Shown here: positions 1-13,840 of the stretch, piece by piece
How positions within the stretch are numbered: position 1 is the stretch's first letter
Layout of the letters: each line of letters opens with the position of its first letter
Assembly (NCBI RefSeq): GCF_046630445.1
Contig: NC_092333.1
Location: forward strand, 100,095,001 to 100,159,000
Reading direction: 5' to 3'
DNA from: Rutidosis leptorrhynchoides
Taxonomy: Eukaryota > Streptophyta > Magnoliopsida > Asterales > Asteraceae
DNA: 64,000 bases
The notes under the pieces: model-generated
The model's database searches: none
Told to the model about the DNA's origin: nothing
What the model saw: the letters and a program-made list of their open reading frames with translations, nothing else
Translations under genes and position numbers: made by a program

Positions 1-95
1 TATTTCTTAGATTTGATCATAGTGTGTATGTTACCACTATCTGCAATACATAGGTCTTTACCATTTAATTGATGTTGTATTTCAGTAGGATTCAT
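1..95 (-). pseudogene. Copia-type retrotransposon protease fragment
   Basis: Read on the minus strand from an ATG at 95, the 31 codons contain LCIADSGNIHTM. This matches the start of a Ty1/copia aspartic protease, where D-S-G is the catalytic triad motif usually seen as ADSG-x-x-HT. The reading frame runs off the left edge of the window, so the length is unknown. It belongs with the gag fragment at 556-792 and the LTR at 16488-16715 to one minus-strand Copia element. The motif is seen directly; the family call comes from recognising it. It is probably part of a dead copy, because the gag upstream is broken. Confidence 0.6.
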
Positions 96-555
96 ACTAA
101 AACTTTAAATAAGATAAGCAAATAATGAGTTATATTTCAGCAAGATAATCAAATTATATTACCTGCAAACAAGTTACAATCTGAAGTACATAAAAGATAA
201 CAATTAATAAATATATGCGTTATGGTCTAAAACCATTTATTTATGAGTGATGCATAACAAGCTAGGCATCTTAGAAAATTCAGACCATTCAAGTCTCAAG
301 GTAGCTCAGAGTTTATTTAATCAAGATTTTTCAACAGATTCACTCTCGTTTTCTTTTCTTTTGGGACTTATTTGTAGAGATAAACAAGATGTTCATGTAT
401 TCAAGAAATACTAGACTGATGATTCACGTTACCAGATCATTAATAAGAATCCCTGGGATTCTTATAAGAGCGTCTACTAACATCTTCAATTTTATTCTTT
501 CATGGATCACCGTTATTTCTTGATAATTAATATCGTATCTATCTTTGAGTATTTT
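96..555 (-). pseudogene. Degenerate Copia gag remainder between gag and protease fragments
   Basis: On the minus strand just past 556 the gag reading continues only after changing frame: DRYDINYQEITVIHERIKLK can be read from about 545 to 485, and beyond that the frame decays. A tryptophan position next to PSVL appears as a TGA stop. Only about 460 bp separate the gag start region from the protease, shorter than in an intact Copia element, so part of gag including its zinc knuckle seems to be missing. No other gene is visible here. Confidence 0.45.
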
Positions 556-792
556 TCATAATACACTTGGATCTTCGATCATATAATATGTAGATTTTAA
601 GGACTCGTCAATATGTTTGCTAAGAAAAATACTTGCTATTGCTTTCTCTTGTTCAAAACAATTGTTATTTTCATTCATGGTTTCTAATATACCGATTGAT
701 TCGAGATGTTTTTCTACATTCATAACCCATGTTAAGTAGTTGTTCCCACTTGATTCTAAAGGAGCAAATTTAAACCTTTTCAAATTCGACAT
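556..792 (-). pseudogene. Copia gag N-terminal fragment (UBN2/DUF4219-like)
   Basis: The 78-codon minus-strand frame starts MSNLKRFKFAPLESSGNNY, followed by a Trp and a stretch with HLESIGIL. This is the typical start of plant Ty1/copia gag polyproteins (the 'L..NYW.W...M...L' pattern of UBN2/DUF4219 domains). The frame ends early at a TGA, after which the gag continues in another frame. The gag would normally package element RNA into virus-like particles. To the right lies its own leader (793-957), which is cut by the 14.6-kb LTR element and resumes at 15565. I call it a broken retrotransposon gene, not a host gene. Confidence 0.7.
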
Positions 793-957
793 TTTCTATT
801 ATCAAAAAGATGAACAACATAAATCATAATCATAATCAACTTCTATTCAAAGACAAATAATAAAATGAAAGTAGAATCATTTTAAATTCATAAGTAGCAA
901 ACAACAGAATAATAGTATGATTACAAATGATAAAATCACAAGAGCATGATAGAATAT
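793..957. other. Copia leader, left part
   Basis: AT-rich non-coding sequence directly upstream of the minus-strand gag start. It ends at aatat (953-957), the left target-site duplication of the large element inserted here. It continues at 15565 on the far side of that element. Confidence 0.5.
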
Positions 958-1993
958 TGAAGCGACCCGTCCTAATCCATCCGGACAAAATCCATATCGA
1001 TTATAAACGATTCACAACAGTTGATTACATCGCGAGGTACTTGACCTCTATATGATACATTTTACAAACATTGCATTCGTTTTTCAAAAGACAATCTTTC
1101 ATTACATCGAAAGTTGACGGCATGCATACCATTTTATAATATATCTAACTATAATTGACTTAATAATAATCTTGATGAACTCAACGACTCGAATGCAACG
1201 TCTTTTGAAATATGTCATGAATGACTCCAAGTAATATCTTTAAAATGAGCAATTGCACAGCGGAAGACTTCTTTCATACTTGAGAATAAATATGCTTTAA
1301 AGAGTCAACCAAAAGGTTGGTGAGTTCATTAGTTTAACATAAATAATCATTACCAACATTTTAATAGACCACAAGATTTCTCATAAGTAAACGTCCCGTG
1401 CATAGAGACAAAATATCATTCATATGGATTGAACACCTGGTAATCAACATTCACAAGATGCATATAAGAATATCCCCATCATTCCGGGATCCTCCTTCAG
1501 ACATGATATAAATTTCGAAGTACTAAAGCATCCGGTACTTTGGATGGGGCTTGTTGGGCCCGATATATCTATCTTTAGAGTTCGCATCAATTAGGGTGTC
1601 TGTTCCCTAATTCTTAGATTACCAGACTAAATAGGGGCATATTCGGTTTAATAATCCAACCATAGAATATAGTTTCGATTACTTGTGTCTATTTCGTAAA
1701 ACAGTTATAAAAGCAGCGCATGTATTCTCAGTCCCAAAAATATATATTGCGAAAGCATTTAAAAAGGGATTAATGAAACTCACAATACTGTATTTTGTAG
1801 TAAAAATACATATAACAATATTGAACAACTGAACAATGCAGGGTTGGCCTTGGATTCACGAACCTATATCATTTGTGTACTTATTAATATACATAATTGT
1901 AATCGAACAAATTTCTATGTTATTATTATTAATAATATACTAGTTATATCATTTTTATGTTAATAATATATATTTTAAATAGTAACAATATTA

Positions 1994-2266
1994 CTCCCTC
2001 CGTCCCAGATTAATTGTCCCCAGACAAAAAATACACAGTTTAAGAAATGTCATTATCACACTGTACTTTTTCTGTACTTTTTTCTTACTTTACTGTTTTA
2101 CCCTCAACTAATTAATTAGAAATCTCTCTCACCTTTGTAATTTAATTAATTCATTAGGGACAATATTGTAAACATCATCAAATTTACTTTCCATATTTGG
2201 AAGTGGACAATTAATTTGGGACGTCCCAAAAAGGAATACTGGACAATTAATCCGGGACAGAGGGAG
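1994..2266. mobile_element. Stowaway-type MITE (273 bp)
   Basis: Begins CTCCCTCCGTCCC and ends GGGACAGAGGGAG, the known terminal inverted repeat of Tc1/mariner-derived Stowaway MITEs, with TA on both sides (1992-1993 and 2267-2268). The matching LTR copy near 13071 has the uninterrupted site (atattaatata), so it inserted after the host element did. No coding capacity. Confidence 0.9.
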
Positions 2267-2776
2267 TAATATAATTAAGTTTTGTTTTAAACATATTTTT
2301 ATATAACCATCTTTTGTTTGTTAAATTAATGATAATACTAATAATAATAATTTTAATTAAAATAATAACTAAATAATAATGTTTTTAATAATAGTTATAA
2401 TGATCTTCAATAACAATACTGATATTAACGTTTATAATAATAAGGATAGTGTTAATACTTATGTCAAAAATAGTAATACTTATATTGATATTAATACTGT
2501 TATTAATAATCATAAATTAATACTAATGCTACTATTAATGAAAATAATAATAAATTATATTATTTTCATACTAATAATGATAATAATAATCATAATCGTA
2601 ATAATTATAATAATATTTATACTTAGTAATAAAATGATACGATTTTATTTTAAGATAATAATATTAGTATTATCAATAATAATAATAATTTATAAATGAT
2701 TCTTATACTAATAATAATAACAATAATAATAATAATACTTATAATTCAATTACTTTTAACAATAATAATCTTAGCA

Positions 2777-3040
<264 letters not shown>

Positions 3041-3897
3041 CTTCACCCGAATCCATCTTCTTCCTCACAATTCTTAAACCGACACGAACCAGACTAGATT
3101 AACAGTTATTAATTGTTTTGACTTAGGATTGGATATAGAAACATATATTTACAACTTGCATTAGGGATTTCAAATCAACAGACACACAAAAAATTAAAAC
3201 AGACAGACACAGTTACGTAAAAAAAAATATGAACTCAACGTTTGATTTTAAATTCTAGACACTTTTAGGTTGTAGTTAAAACATGAGATAGGTTCTAAAT
3301 CCTCCCAGGAAACTTTTCAAACCATCAATCGATCCGAAAACTTCAAAACGAATTCAAATTTGGCTTAAGAACATTTGTTGACTTTTTTTATTCAAAAACT
3401 TTGACTCCAAAATTTGTACTAGATATTAGGAATTGAGATATGAGACTTTGCAGAAAGTTTTAATATCAGATTACAAACACAACTGTATTTATACGTTTTG
3501 CAATTGGATTTGAATTTGAGTTTTTGGTGAAAAGATGAAGGTACAGGGGAACCGACGGTTTACCTTCTGGTTTTCTTTTTAATTTGATCAAATTGAAGCA
3601 AATAGATGAGTGTGTAAGTTATAGTTGATGGTAAAGGGTTGAATGAATTCATTATCACTGGAATGGATCGTTATCTGATACTTTGTATGCGTCGACTTCA
3701 TCAGACAAGAAGGACGAATATGAAAATAAAAAAATAAAAAAATAAAAGTTGAAAGCAATGGCTAATACATTTTTGGAGTTGTTCAGTGATTAGATACAGC
3801 TTTGTACGAATCAATAGATAGAAACAAATTAATCACTGCTTGAAAATGATTTGCAACAGAAAATTCGCCTTTATTTGTATTTATACATGTATATAAT

Positions 3898-6800
3898 TGA
3901 AATGTCCCGTTCTTATTGATTAAAAACGTTCCATATTAATTGATTTCGTTGCGAGGTTTTGACCTCTATATGAGACGTTTTTCAAAGACTGCATTCATTT
4001 TTAAAACAAACCATAACCTTTATTTCATAGATAAAGGTTTTAAAAAGCTTTACGTAGATTATCAAATAATGATAATCTAAAATATCCTGTTTACACACGA
4101 CCATTACATAATGGTTTACAATACAAATATGTTACAACAAAATAAGTTTCTTGAATGCAGTTTTTACATAATATCATACAAGCATGGACTCCAAATCTCG
4201 TCCTTATTTAAGTATGCGACAGCGGAAGCTCTTAATAATCACCTGAGAATAAACATGCTTAAAACGTCAACAAAAATGTTGGTGAGTTATAGGTTTAACC
4301 TATATATATCAAATCATAATAATAGACCACAAGATTTCATATTTCAATACACATCCCATACATAGAGATAAAAATCATTCATATGGTGAACACCTGGTAA
4401 CCGACATTAACAAGATGCATATATAAGAATATCCCCATCATTCCGGGACACCCTTCGGATATGATATAAATTTCGAAGTACTAAAGCATCCGGTACTTTG
4501 GATGGGGTTTGTTAGGCCCAATAGATCTATCTTTAGGATTCGCGTCAATTAGGGTGTCTGTTCCCTAATTCTTAGATTACCAGACTTAATAAAAAGGGGC
4601 ATATTCGATTTCGATAATTCAACCATAGAATGTAGTTTCACGTACTTGTGTCTATTTTGTAAATCATTTATAAAACCTGCATGTATTCTCATCCCAAAAA
4701 TATTAGATTTTAAAAGTGGGACTATAACTCACTTTCACAGATTTTTACTTCGTCGGGAAGTAAGACTTAGCCACTGGTTGATTCACGAACCTATAAAAAT
4801 ATATACATATATATCAAAGTATGTTCAAAATATATTTACAACACTTTTAATATATTTTGATGTTTTAAGTTTATTAAGTCAGCTGTCCTCGTTAGTAACC
4901 TACAACTAGTTGTCCACAGTTAGATGTACAAAAATAAATCGATAAATATTATCTTGAATCAATCCACGACCCAGTGTATACGTATCTCAGTATTGATCAC
5001 AACTCAAACTATATATATTTTGGAATCAACCTCAACCCTGTATAGCTAACTCCAACATTCACATTAGAGTGTCTATGATTGTTCCGAAATATATATAGAT
5101 GTGTCGACATGATAGGTCGAAACATTGTATACGTGTTTATGGTATCTCAAGATTACATAATATACAATACAAGTTGATTAAGTTATGGTTGGAATAGATA
5201 TGTTACCAATTTTCACGTAGCTAAAATGAGAAAAATTATCCATTCTTGTTTTACCCATAACTTCTTCATTTTAAATCCGTTTTGAGTGAATCAAATTGCT
5301 ATGGTTTCATATTGAACTTTATTTTATGAATCTAAACAGAAAAAGTATAGGTTTATAGTCAGAAAAATAAGTTACAAGTCGTTTTTGTAAAGGTAGTCAT
5401 TTCAGTCGAAAGAACGACGTCTAGATGACCATTTTAGAAAACATACTTCCACTTTGAGTTTAACCATAATTTTTGGATATAGTTTCATGTTCATAATAAA
5501 AATCATTTTCTCATAATAAAAACTTTTAAATCAAAGTTTATCATAGTTTTTAATTAACTAACCCAAAACAGCCCACGGTGTTACTACGACGGCGTAAATC
5601 CGGTTTTACGGTGTTTTTCGTGTTTTCAGGTTTTAAATCATTAAGTTAGTATATCATATAGATATAGAACATGTGTTTAGTTGATTTTAAAAGTCAAGTT
5701 AGAAGGATTAACTTTTATTTGCGAACAAGTTTAGAATTAACTAAACTATGTTCTAGTGATTACAAGTTTAAACCTTCGAATAAGATAGCTTTATATGTAT
5801 GAACTGAATGATGTTATGAACATCATTACTACCTTAAGTTCCTTGGATAAACCTACTGGAAAAGAGAAAAATAGATCTAGCTTCAACGGATCCTTGGATG
5901 GCTCGAAGTTCTTGAAGCAGAATCATGACACGAAAATAAGTTCAAGTAAGATCATCACTTGAAATAAGATTGTTATAGTTATAGAAATTGAACCAAAGTT
6001 TGAATATGATTATTACCTTGTATTAGAATGATAACCTACTGTAAGAAACAAAGATTTCTTGAGGTTGGATGATCACCTTACAAGATTGGAAGTGAGCTAG
6101 CAAACTTGAAAGTATTCTTGATTTTATGTAACTAGAACTTGTAGAATATATGAAGAACACTTAGAACTTGAAGATAGAACTTGAGAGAGATCAATTAGAT
6201 GAAGAAAATTGAAGAATGAAAGTGTTTGTAGGTATTTTTGGTCGTTGGTGTATGGATTAGATATAAAGGATATGTAATTTTGTTTTCATGTAAATAAGTC
6301 ATGAATGATTACTCATATTTTTGTAATTTTATGAGATATTTCATGCTAGTTGCCAAATGATGGTTCCTACATGTGTTAGGTGACTCACATGGGCTGCTAA
6401 GAGCTGATCATTATAGTGTATATACCAATAGTACATACATCTAAAAGCTGTGTATTGTACGAGTACGAATACGGGTGCATACGAGTAGAATTGTTGATGA
6501 AACTGAACGAGGATGTAATTGTAAGTATTTTTGTTAAGTAGAAGTATTTTGATAAGTGTATTGAAGTCTTTCAAAAGTGTATAAATACATATTAAAACAC
6601 TACATGTATATACATTTTAACTGAGTCGTTAAGTCATCGTTAGTCGTTACATGTAAGTGTTGTTTTGAAACCTTTAGGTTAACGATCTTGTTAAATGTTG
6701 TTAACCCAATGTTTATAATATAAAATGAGATTTTAAATTATTATATTATCATGATATTATCATGTATGAATATCTCTTAATATGATATATATACATTAAA

Positions 6801-7148
6801 TTTCTTTACAACGATAATCGTTACATATATGTCTCGTTTAAAAATCATTAAGTTAGTAGTCTTGTTTTTACATATGTAGTTCATTGTTAATATACTTAAT
6901 GATATGTTTACTTATCATAGTATCATGTTAACTATATATATATCCATATATATGTCATCATATAGTTTTTACAAGTTTTAACGTTCGTGAATCACCGGTC
7001 AACTTGGGTGGTCAATTGTCTATATGAAACATATTTTAATTAATCAAGTCTTAACAAGTTTGATTGCTTAACATGTTGGAAACATTTAATCATATAAATA
7101 TCAATCTCAATTAATATATATAAACATGGAAAAGTTCGGGTCACTACA
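3898..7148 (-). mobile_element. Nested solo LTR (3251 bp)
   Basis: The plus strand runs TGAAATGTCCCG...CGGGTCACTACA, flanked by ataat on both sides (3893-3897 and 7149-7153). The partner LTR at about 14690-14700 shows the empty site with a single ataat, which proves the insertion. There is no internal region, so this is a solo LTR left by LTR-LTR recombination. It is a diverged relative of its host LTR: it shares blocks such as CATCCGGTACTTTGGATGGG near 4487 but little else. No gene; small reading frames in it (for example around 4111, 4646 and 6341) show no recognisable domain. Confidence 0.9.
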
Positions 7149-8017
7149 ATAATAATATTTATACTTATATATTCGTATCTGTATTTATATATATTTATAT
7201 ATGTGTATTTATATCTAATATTCTGTATCTGAATGTATTTATAAGTACAGCTGTAATTATATATATACTAGTATTATTTATATATGGTTATATATCTACC
7301 TTTATAAATTTATAGCTTATAATTAATATTATCAATTAATAAATATATAGTTAATAATAATAATTCTAATGAATGATAATTATATTATATTAACAATACA
7401 AATTAATAATAGAGTTACTAATAATACTAATGATAATAATAAAATGTTTAATAATAATAATAATACTAATTATAATATTATTAATAATATCACAATTTAT
7501 GTACATCCAATTTCATATTTGTCATAATATTATCAATACTGATATTTATTTTAATAATAATGATGAAAGTAATAATATTATTATATCAACTTTATTTTAA
7601 TTTGTTTTATATATCTATGTATACTATTACTTATGTAATATTTAATAATCATATAATAATAACTTTTGTTGAATATTTAAAATTTATAAGTAGTACAATA
7701 TCATAATACTCATATATATTTATGTATAACATCACTTTAAATTACACTTACTTATTTTTATATCTTACATATTTAATTTCTAATGTTTAAATTATATTTT
7801 AGATTTCAAAGTATTATATACATTTACATTTATATTTATGTACCTATTTATTTACAAACAGTTGTTCGTGAATCGTCGGGCATAATCAAAGGTTAATTGA
7901 TTACATGAATATAAATTCCAAATCTTTCGAGACTTAATATTACAGACTTTGCTTATCGTGTTGGAATCATATAAAGATTAAAGTTTAAATTTGATCGGAA
8001 ATTCCCGGGTCATCACA

Positions 8018-8047
8018 GTACCTACCTGTTAAAAGAAATTTTGTCCC
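8018..8047 (-). promoter_or_regulatory. Polypurine-tract region before the 3' LTR
   Basis: The minus strand reads GGGACAAAATTTC...GGTAGGTAC directly against the 3' LTR start TGTGATGACCC. The same block precedes the 3' LTRs at 40054 and 61220. Its position and conservation fit the plus-strand priming site, though the exact primer was not defined. Confidence 0.55.
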
Positions 8048-11000
8048 TACATTTGATAGAGGTCGTCATGGCTAACAGTAAGAATGTTATTATGACGAAT
8101 ATACGCTGATGTATAGAGTTTTATCATGATTAAGAAATACGAATAAAATAATTCAATTTCTCGAAGCGTATGAGTGAAGCTATCGTAAAAGAGCGAAATG
8201 AGTAAATGTAGAATCATTTTAACTGATGACGTAGTTATGATTGATTTCCGGAATTCATTGGATTTAAAGAAAATCTTCGCAATAAGATTTTTTTCTTCGG
8301 CGATTAAGGAAATTAAGATTTCTATAATTAAATACGGTGATCTGCCTCGATTACTCTGTCTAATATTTCCACTATAAATTAAGCTCTTCCGTTCCATTAT
8401 TCTCACCATTCTTATGCTTTCTTTCTTAGTTCATACATTTAAAAGATTGTGAAAATGCTAAATCCCGTTCTAATCTTGATATTTTCCTAATTATCATTTC
8501 TGTCATCCTTCTTTTCAATCTTCCACCAGGAAAATCTGTTTACTTCTACAATTACTTTGGGTGATTCTATTCTTAATTATACCGTGTTTTTATATTGCTA
8601 TTCGTATTAATATCCACGGTTTGTGACCTCCGTGTTGTTATTGGACTTTATATTTTCTCTTATATTTTGGAGCTCTTTGCCTTTTTTATTCTCCTCTCGA
8701 TTCCTAGTAACGCGAGCAACGGTCCAGAATTCATAGATATGAATTTCGAAATGAACATAGTTAATCTTCTAAGAAAGAAATGGTAATAGCACGATCTTGA
8801 TTCGTCAAATTACCAGAATATCCGGGAAAGATAGAACTATCAAGAAAATATGTTCTTGATATGTTTATATATCAGATAAAATGTAAGAGTCATGTAACAT
8901 GTCACATGATGACGTTATAATCTGTGAATCATCATGTCCCATTTAGAAACTCAGCATGACTTACTGTAATATAATCACGTTGATCAAGTATCATTATATT
9001 ATACTAACTCATGCATCGGTTCCTAACATTACTTCAATAACATTCATATTTTAAATTCGAAAGTTTACAGAATATAGAAACTAACAGTTTCTATATGAGG
9101 TAACACTGATAGCACGAAGAGATTAATGATTTTAGATAAGAATAGTTATAAAAATATCTTCAGAAATATGGAGGATATTTATAATGAAAGATACGATAAT
9201 ATCTTGGAATTTTAGAATCAAATTGTGATGAAGAAATTCATTCACGATGATTTAGAGAGATTAAGGAGCAAGGTATTCGCTAAAGACTTCAGCAGGCATT
9301 GAATCATTTGGATTCTTTGAAGTCAAACTTATTCTTTGTGATTTGTCCACAGTTTCCTTCATAGATTCGCATAATCCGCTTTTCGGTACTAAATTTTCTA
9401 TTGAGTGTTTCCAATACTCCATTCTTTTTCATCAAACCTTTGATCGTTTAGACCATCTCCAATTTTTCTGTTTCCTCTGCAGTTAATGCTACGATATTTG
9501 AATCATCGGCTATTATTCCGAAGTGGTTTCAAGAGAATTGTGTTTTTAGATGATTAAACGCTGATGGTAACATGGTGGAATATGAAAGGTTCCCTGGTAA
9601 CAATAAAAGAGCACGCGTATATATCAACGTTATAATAAGGTTGTTTCGTACGAAAAGTCGAAGGTGTCTTGCTGGAGCTGTGACAAATTTAGAAAGAGAT
9701 TGCAAAGTTATTTTCGGTAATAATAACGCTAAAGGAATTAGCACAGTTGCACGTTAAGCGTTTACTCAGTTTCCGAGAGTTTTCAGGTGCATAACTATAT
9801 GTATAAATCTTTTCTTCAGTAGATGAAGCGCGGTTGGTTCATCTTCTCGATTGAGGTGTTTTCAAGAATCATGAAAGGTTTGAACGCAGAATGTAATCGT
9901 GAAGATACAAATGATGTTTAAGATGAAATTAAGTGGCAAACTTGAAGAATTGTTTAGTTTCATATGTTATAATCAATATTTTAATTCATTTTAATTGTCC
10001 AATGTTATTAATCCACAGTCGATAGTCCATAGTTGACAGTCCAATAATTCATATATAGTTTAATATATAATATTCGAATTAATTAATACGTGTCGTGACT
10101 CGTATACGTCTCAGACTCGATCACAACTCAAACTATATATATTATTATAGAATCAACCTCAACCCTGTATAGAGAACTCGATCATTACTGCATATAGAGT
10201 GTCTATGGTTATTCCAAATAATATATATAGATGCGTCAATATGATATGTTAAAACCTTGTATACGTGTCCCGATATTTAAAGTGCGTAAAAAATAAATAA
10301 CAGAAATTAAATAACGATAAATAAAGTGTGTAAAGTAAATAACAGAAATTAAATGACGATAAATAAAATTGCGAGAATATAAATTGCGATAAATAAATTG
10401 CGATAAAATAAAATGTAATACGGAATTAACAGTTAGCTAGGAACAGTTAGCTAGGATCTTGTTAGCGTGGATTCTTAACAAAATTTCATATTGTTAATTA
10501 GTCTGTTTCTAATCAATTTTTATTGTGTCCATTATTTCTTCATTATGTCACTTGTTGGATTCTGATAGGTCAAAATCCAAATATGAAATTTAATAAAAAG
10601 GGTTATTCTGCGATGAACGGATACGTATATCTTTGGATGTAAGTAGGATAGTAAATGGCTTGTTGAATCAGATTCGAAGAATGTACAGTGTAATTTATTA
10701 ATGTGAAATATAAATATTCCTTGGGTATTACCTACCCGTTAAAATATTTTCATCATTAACAGTTTGTACAAAAGAATTTTTAATTACAATCTTTATGAAA
10801 ACATATATACATATATATTTTCTTTAGATGTAATCATAGATTTAATGAGTTAATATTATATTAGACTCATTTGATTTACCGTTAGAATAAGAATATATAA
10901 TCTCTAAAACATTAAAGATTATATAATCACCATGTCGAACGAAGATAAATAAGGTAGAATGATTCGTAGAACGATGATTATACTCGAGGTACAGAATGAG

Positions 11001-11141
11001 ATATTGGGTATGGGATGTTGAAACTTATGTTGTTGGTTCTCCTTAGTATCAATGGTGCGTAAGACGTTGATGTTCGAGGTACAGATTGTAATGTTGAGGT
11101 GTTACTGGTTATGATGTTGGTGCTGTTGATGGTGGTACTGT
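8048..11141 (-). other. Non-coding LARD interior
   Basis: About 3.1 kb without a recognisable protein. It is collinear with the interiors of the elements at 31823-43751 and from 45391 (for example the ATTATCGCAATT/GCGATAAAT-rich stretch near 10300-10430 and its inverted counterpart near 54880-54960). Short reading frames at 8047-8409 and 9529-9757 lack any domain signature. Confidence 0.6.
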
Positions 11142-11603
11142 TTATGCTGCTGGTGCTGCTGCTGGTGTTTGTAACCTTCTTACCATATTCTCCAAAGCCA
11201 CTACCCGAGCGCGAAGCTTGTTGACTTCTTCTATTACACCGGGGTGATTGTCGGTTCGGACGAGTGGATAAATAAGATCTAGAATTTGGTATAGTATATG
11301 ATCGTGACGAGATACTCTGGAAATGAGAGAGAAAATGGTGTTTCAGACAGGTTCGCCGGTAAGTGCTTCAGGTTCTTCGTCAAGAGGACAATATGGTGGA
11401 TGAAAGGGATCACCTTCTTCTTGTCTCCAATGATTAAGTCGACTACGAACCCATCAGATGAATTGGGGATGGCTGATTGATGGATTCATTCTGGTGACAC
11501 CGCTTTCGGAGCTTAGGTGAATATCCATGTCGGAATAGCTGTCGGAATAACTATCGGAATAGCTATCGAAATCTGAGGGACTCGAAATGGTTGAGGAATT
11601 CAT
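11142..11603 (-). pseudogene. Gag N-terminus remnant of the 14.6-kb element
   Basis: A 154-codon frame starts at an ATG at 11603: a Ser/Asp/Tyr-rich N-terminus with SDSYSDSYSD, then RLNHWRQEEGDPFHPP, then a helix-prone stretch with VNKLRARVVALENMV, ending in an Ala/Pro tail (TPAAAPAA) and a stop at 11142. It aligns over its whole length with the open 144-aa frame at 35487-35921. Two in-frame stops break it: a TGA just after HPQFI and a second after GEPV. The likely ancestral role is capsid (gag). Only the N-terminal part exists; no capsid core or zinc knuckle follows. Confidence 0.65.
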
Positions 11604-12022
11604 CTCGTACAATCAGATGAATGATTTTCGATAAGAAATAGATTATAGGATGTAGATTAGTACCCTGCAATACATAATTTACATATGCATATATAATACT
11701 AAAATCCCATAAGTTACGGAGGAATCTACAGAAAATGTCAGGCAAAGTTTACAATAACAGATACGCTAAGATATGAATTAGCAGATATGCTAAGATATGA
11801 ATTTTGTCTATACACTAATCATGCAATCAATGCAATAAGATGTGTCTAGACTAAGGATGATAAGCAAATGATTCTCTAAGAATGATAAGCAGGTAATTTT
11901 CGACACAAAATGATAAGAAAAACTTTTGACATGCAGACACGGTCGAAGTCCAGACTCACTAATGCATCCTAACGACTATCAATTAGACACACTAATGCAA
12001 GAACCGGTTCGCTAAGACCACC

Positions 12023-12034
12023 GCTCTGATACCA
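12023..12034 (-). promoter_or_regulatory. tRNA primer binding site (initiator Met type)
   Basis: The minus strand reads TGGTATCAGAGC, two bases after the end of the 5' LTR (12037). It is complementary to the 3' end of plant initiator-Met tRNA, the usual primer of many plant LTR elements. It fixes the minus-strand orientation of the element. Confidence 0.9.
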
Positions 12035-13589
12035 ACTGAAGTGACCCGTCCTAATCCATCTGGACAAAATCCATATCGATTATAAACGATTCACAACAGT
12101 TGATTACATCGCGAGGTACTTGACCTCTATATGATCCATTTTACAAACATTGCATTCATTTTTCAAAAGACAATCTTTCATTACATCGAAAGTTGACGGC
12201 ATGCATACCATTTTATAATATATCTAACTATAATTGACTTAATAATAATCTTGATGAACTCAACGACTCGAATGCAATGTCTTTTGAAATATTTCATGAA
12301 TGACTCCAAGTAATATCTTTAAAATGAGCAATTGCACAGCGGAAGACTTCTTTCATACCTGAGAATAAATATGCTTTAAAGTGTCAACCAAAAGGTTGGT
12401 GAGTTCATTAGTTTAACATAAATAATCATTACCAACATTTTAATAGACCACAAGATTTCTCATAAGTAAACGTCCCGTGCATAGAGACAAAATATCATTC
12501 ATATGGATTGAACACCTGGTAATCGACATTCACAAGATGCATATAAGAATATCCCCATCATTCCGGGATCCTCCTTCGGACATGATATAAATTTCGAAGT
12601 ACTAAAGCATCCGGTACTTTGGATGGGGCTTGTTGGGCCCGATAGATCTATCTTTAGAGTTCGCGTCAATTAGGGTGTCTGTTCCCTAATTCTTAGATTA
12701 CCAGACTAAATAGGGGCATATTCGATTTAATAATCCAACCATAGAATGTAGTTTCGATTGCTTGTGTCTATTTCGTAAAACAGTTATAAAAGCAGCGCAT
12801 GTATTCTCAGTCCCAAAAATATATATTGCGAAAGCATTTAAAAAGGGATTAATGAAACTCACCATACTGTATTTTGTAGTAAAAATACATATAACAATAT
12901 TGAACAACTGAACAATGCAGGGTTGGCCTTGGATTCACGAACCTATATCATTTGTGTACTTATTAATATACATAATTGTAATTGAACAAATTTCTATGTT
13001 ATTATTATTAATAATATACTAGTTATATCATTTTTATGTTAATAATATATATTTTAAATAGTAACAATATTAATATAGTTAAGTTTTGTTTTAAACATAT
13101 TTTTATATAACCATCTTTTGTTTGTTAAATTAATGATAATACTAATAATAATAATTTTAATTAAATTGATAACTAAATAATAATGTTTTTAATAATAGTT
13201 ATAATGATCTTCAATAACAATACTGATATTAACGTTTATAATAATAAGGATAGTGTTAATACTTATGTCAAAAATAGTAATACTTATATTGATATTAATA
13301 CTGTTATTAATAATCATTAATTAATACTAATGCTACTATTAATGAAAATAATAATAAATTATATTATTTTCATACTAATAATGATAATAATAATCATAAT
13401 CGTAATAATTATAATAATATTTATACTTAGTAATAAAATGATACGATTTTATTTTAACATAATAATATTAGTATTATCAATAATAATAATAATTTATAAA
13501 TGATTCTTATACTAATAATAATAACAATAATAATAATAATAATACTTATAATTCAATTACTTTTAACAATAATAATCTTAGCATCAATG

Positions 13590-13685
<96 letters not shown>
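13590..13685. repeat. (AAT)n microsatellite in LTR
   Basis: Equivalent to the array at 2779-2886 in the partner LTR but slightly shorter. It lies downstream of the tRNA-like block in LTR sense. Confidence 0.9.
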
Positions 13686-13688
<3 letters not shown>

Positions 13689-13689
13689 G

Positions 13690-13840
13690 AAAATAGGCTA
13701 CCTTAAGAGAAGTCCCAAAAAAATGTAATGTCACAGCCGGGTCTCGAACCCAAGACCACTCGCTACCCCGAAAGACTCCAAACCGTTGGGCTATCGCCCA
13801 ATTATCTGTATATAATCCCCTCTCAGCTTTATTTAACCCT
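13690..13840 (-). mobile_element. tRNA-derived SINE-like block in the 5' LTR
   Basis: On the minus strand an A box TAGCCCAACGG (plus 13783-13793) matches the pol III consensus TRGYNNARNNG at every position. A B box GGTTCGAGACC (plus 13740-13750) follows 32 nt later. The spacing is right for a tRNA-type promoter, but no cloverleaf is complete, so it is not a functional tRNA gene. The (TTA)n stretch that follows would be the SINE tail. Found at the same place in two LTR families. Confidence 0.55.
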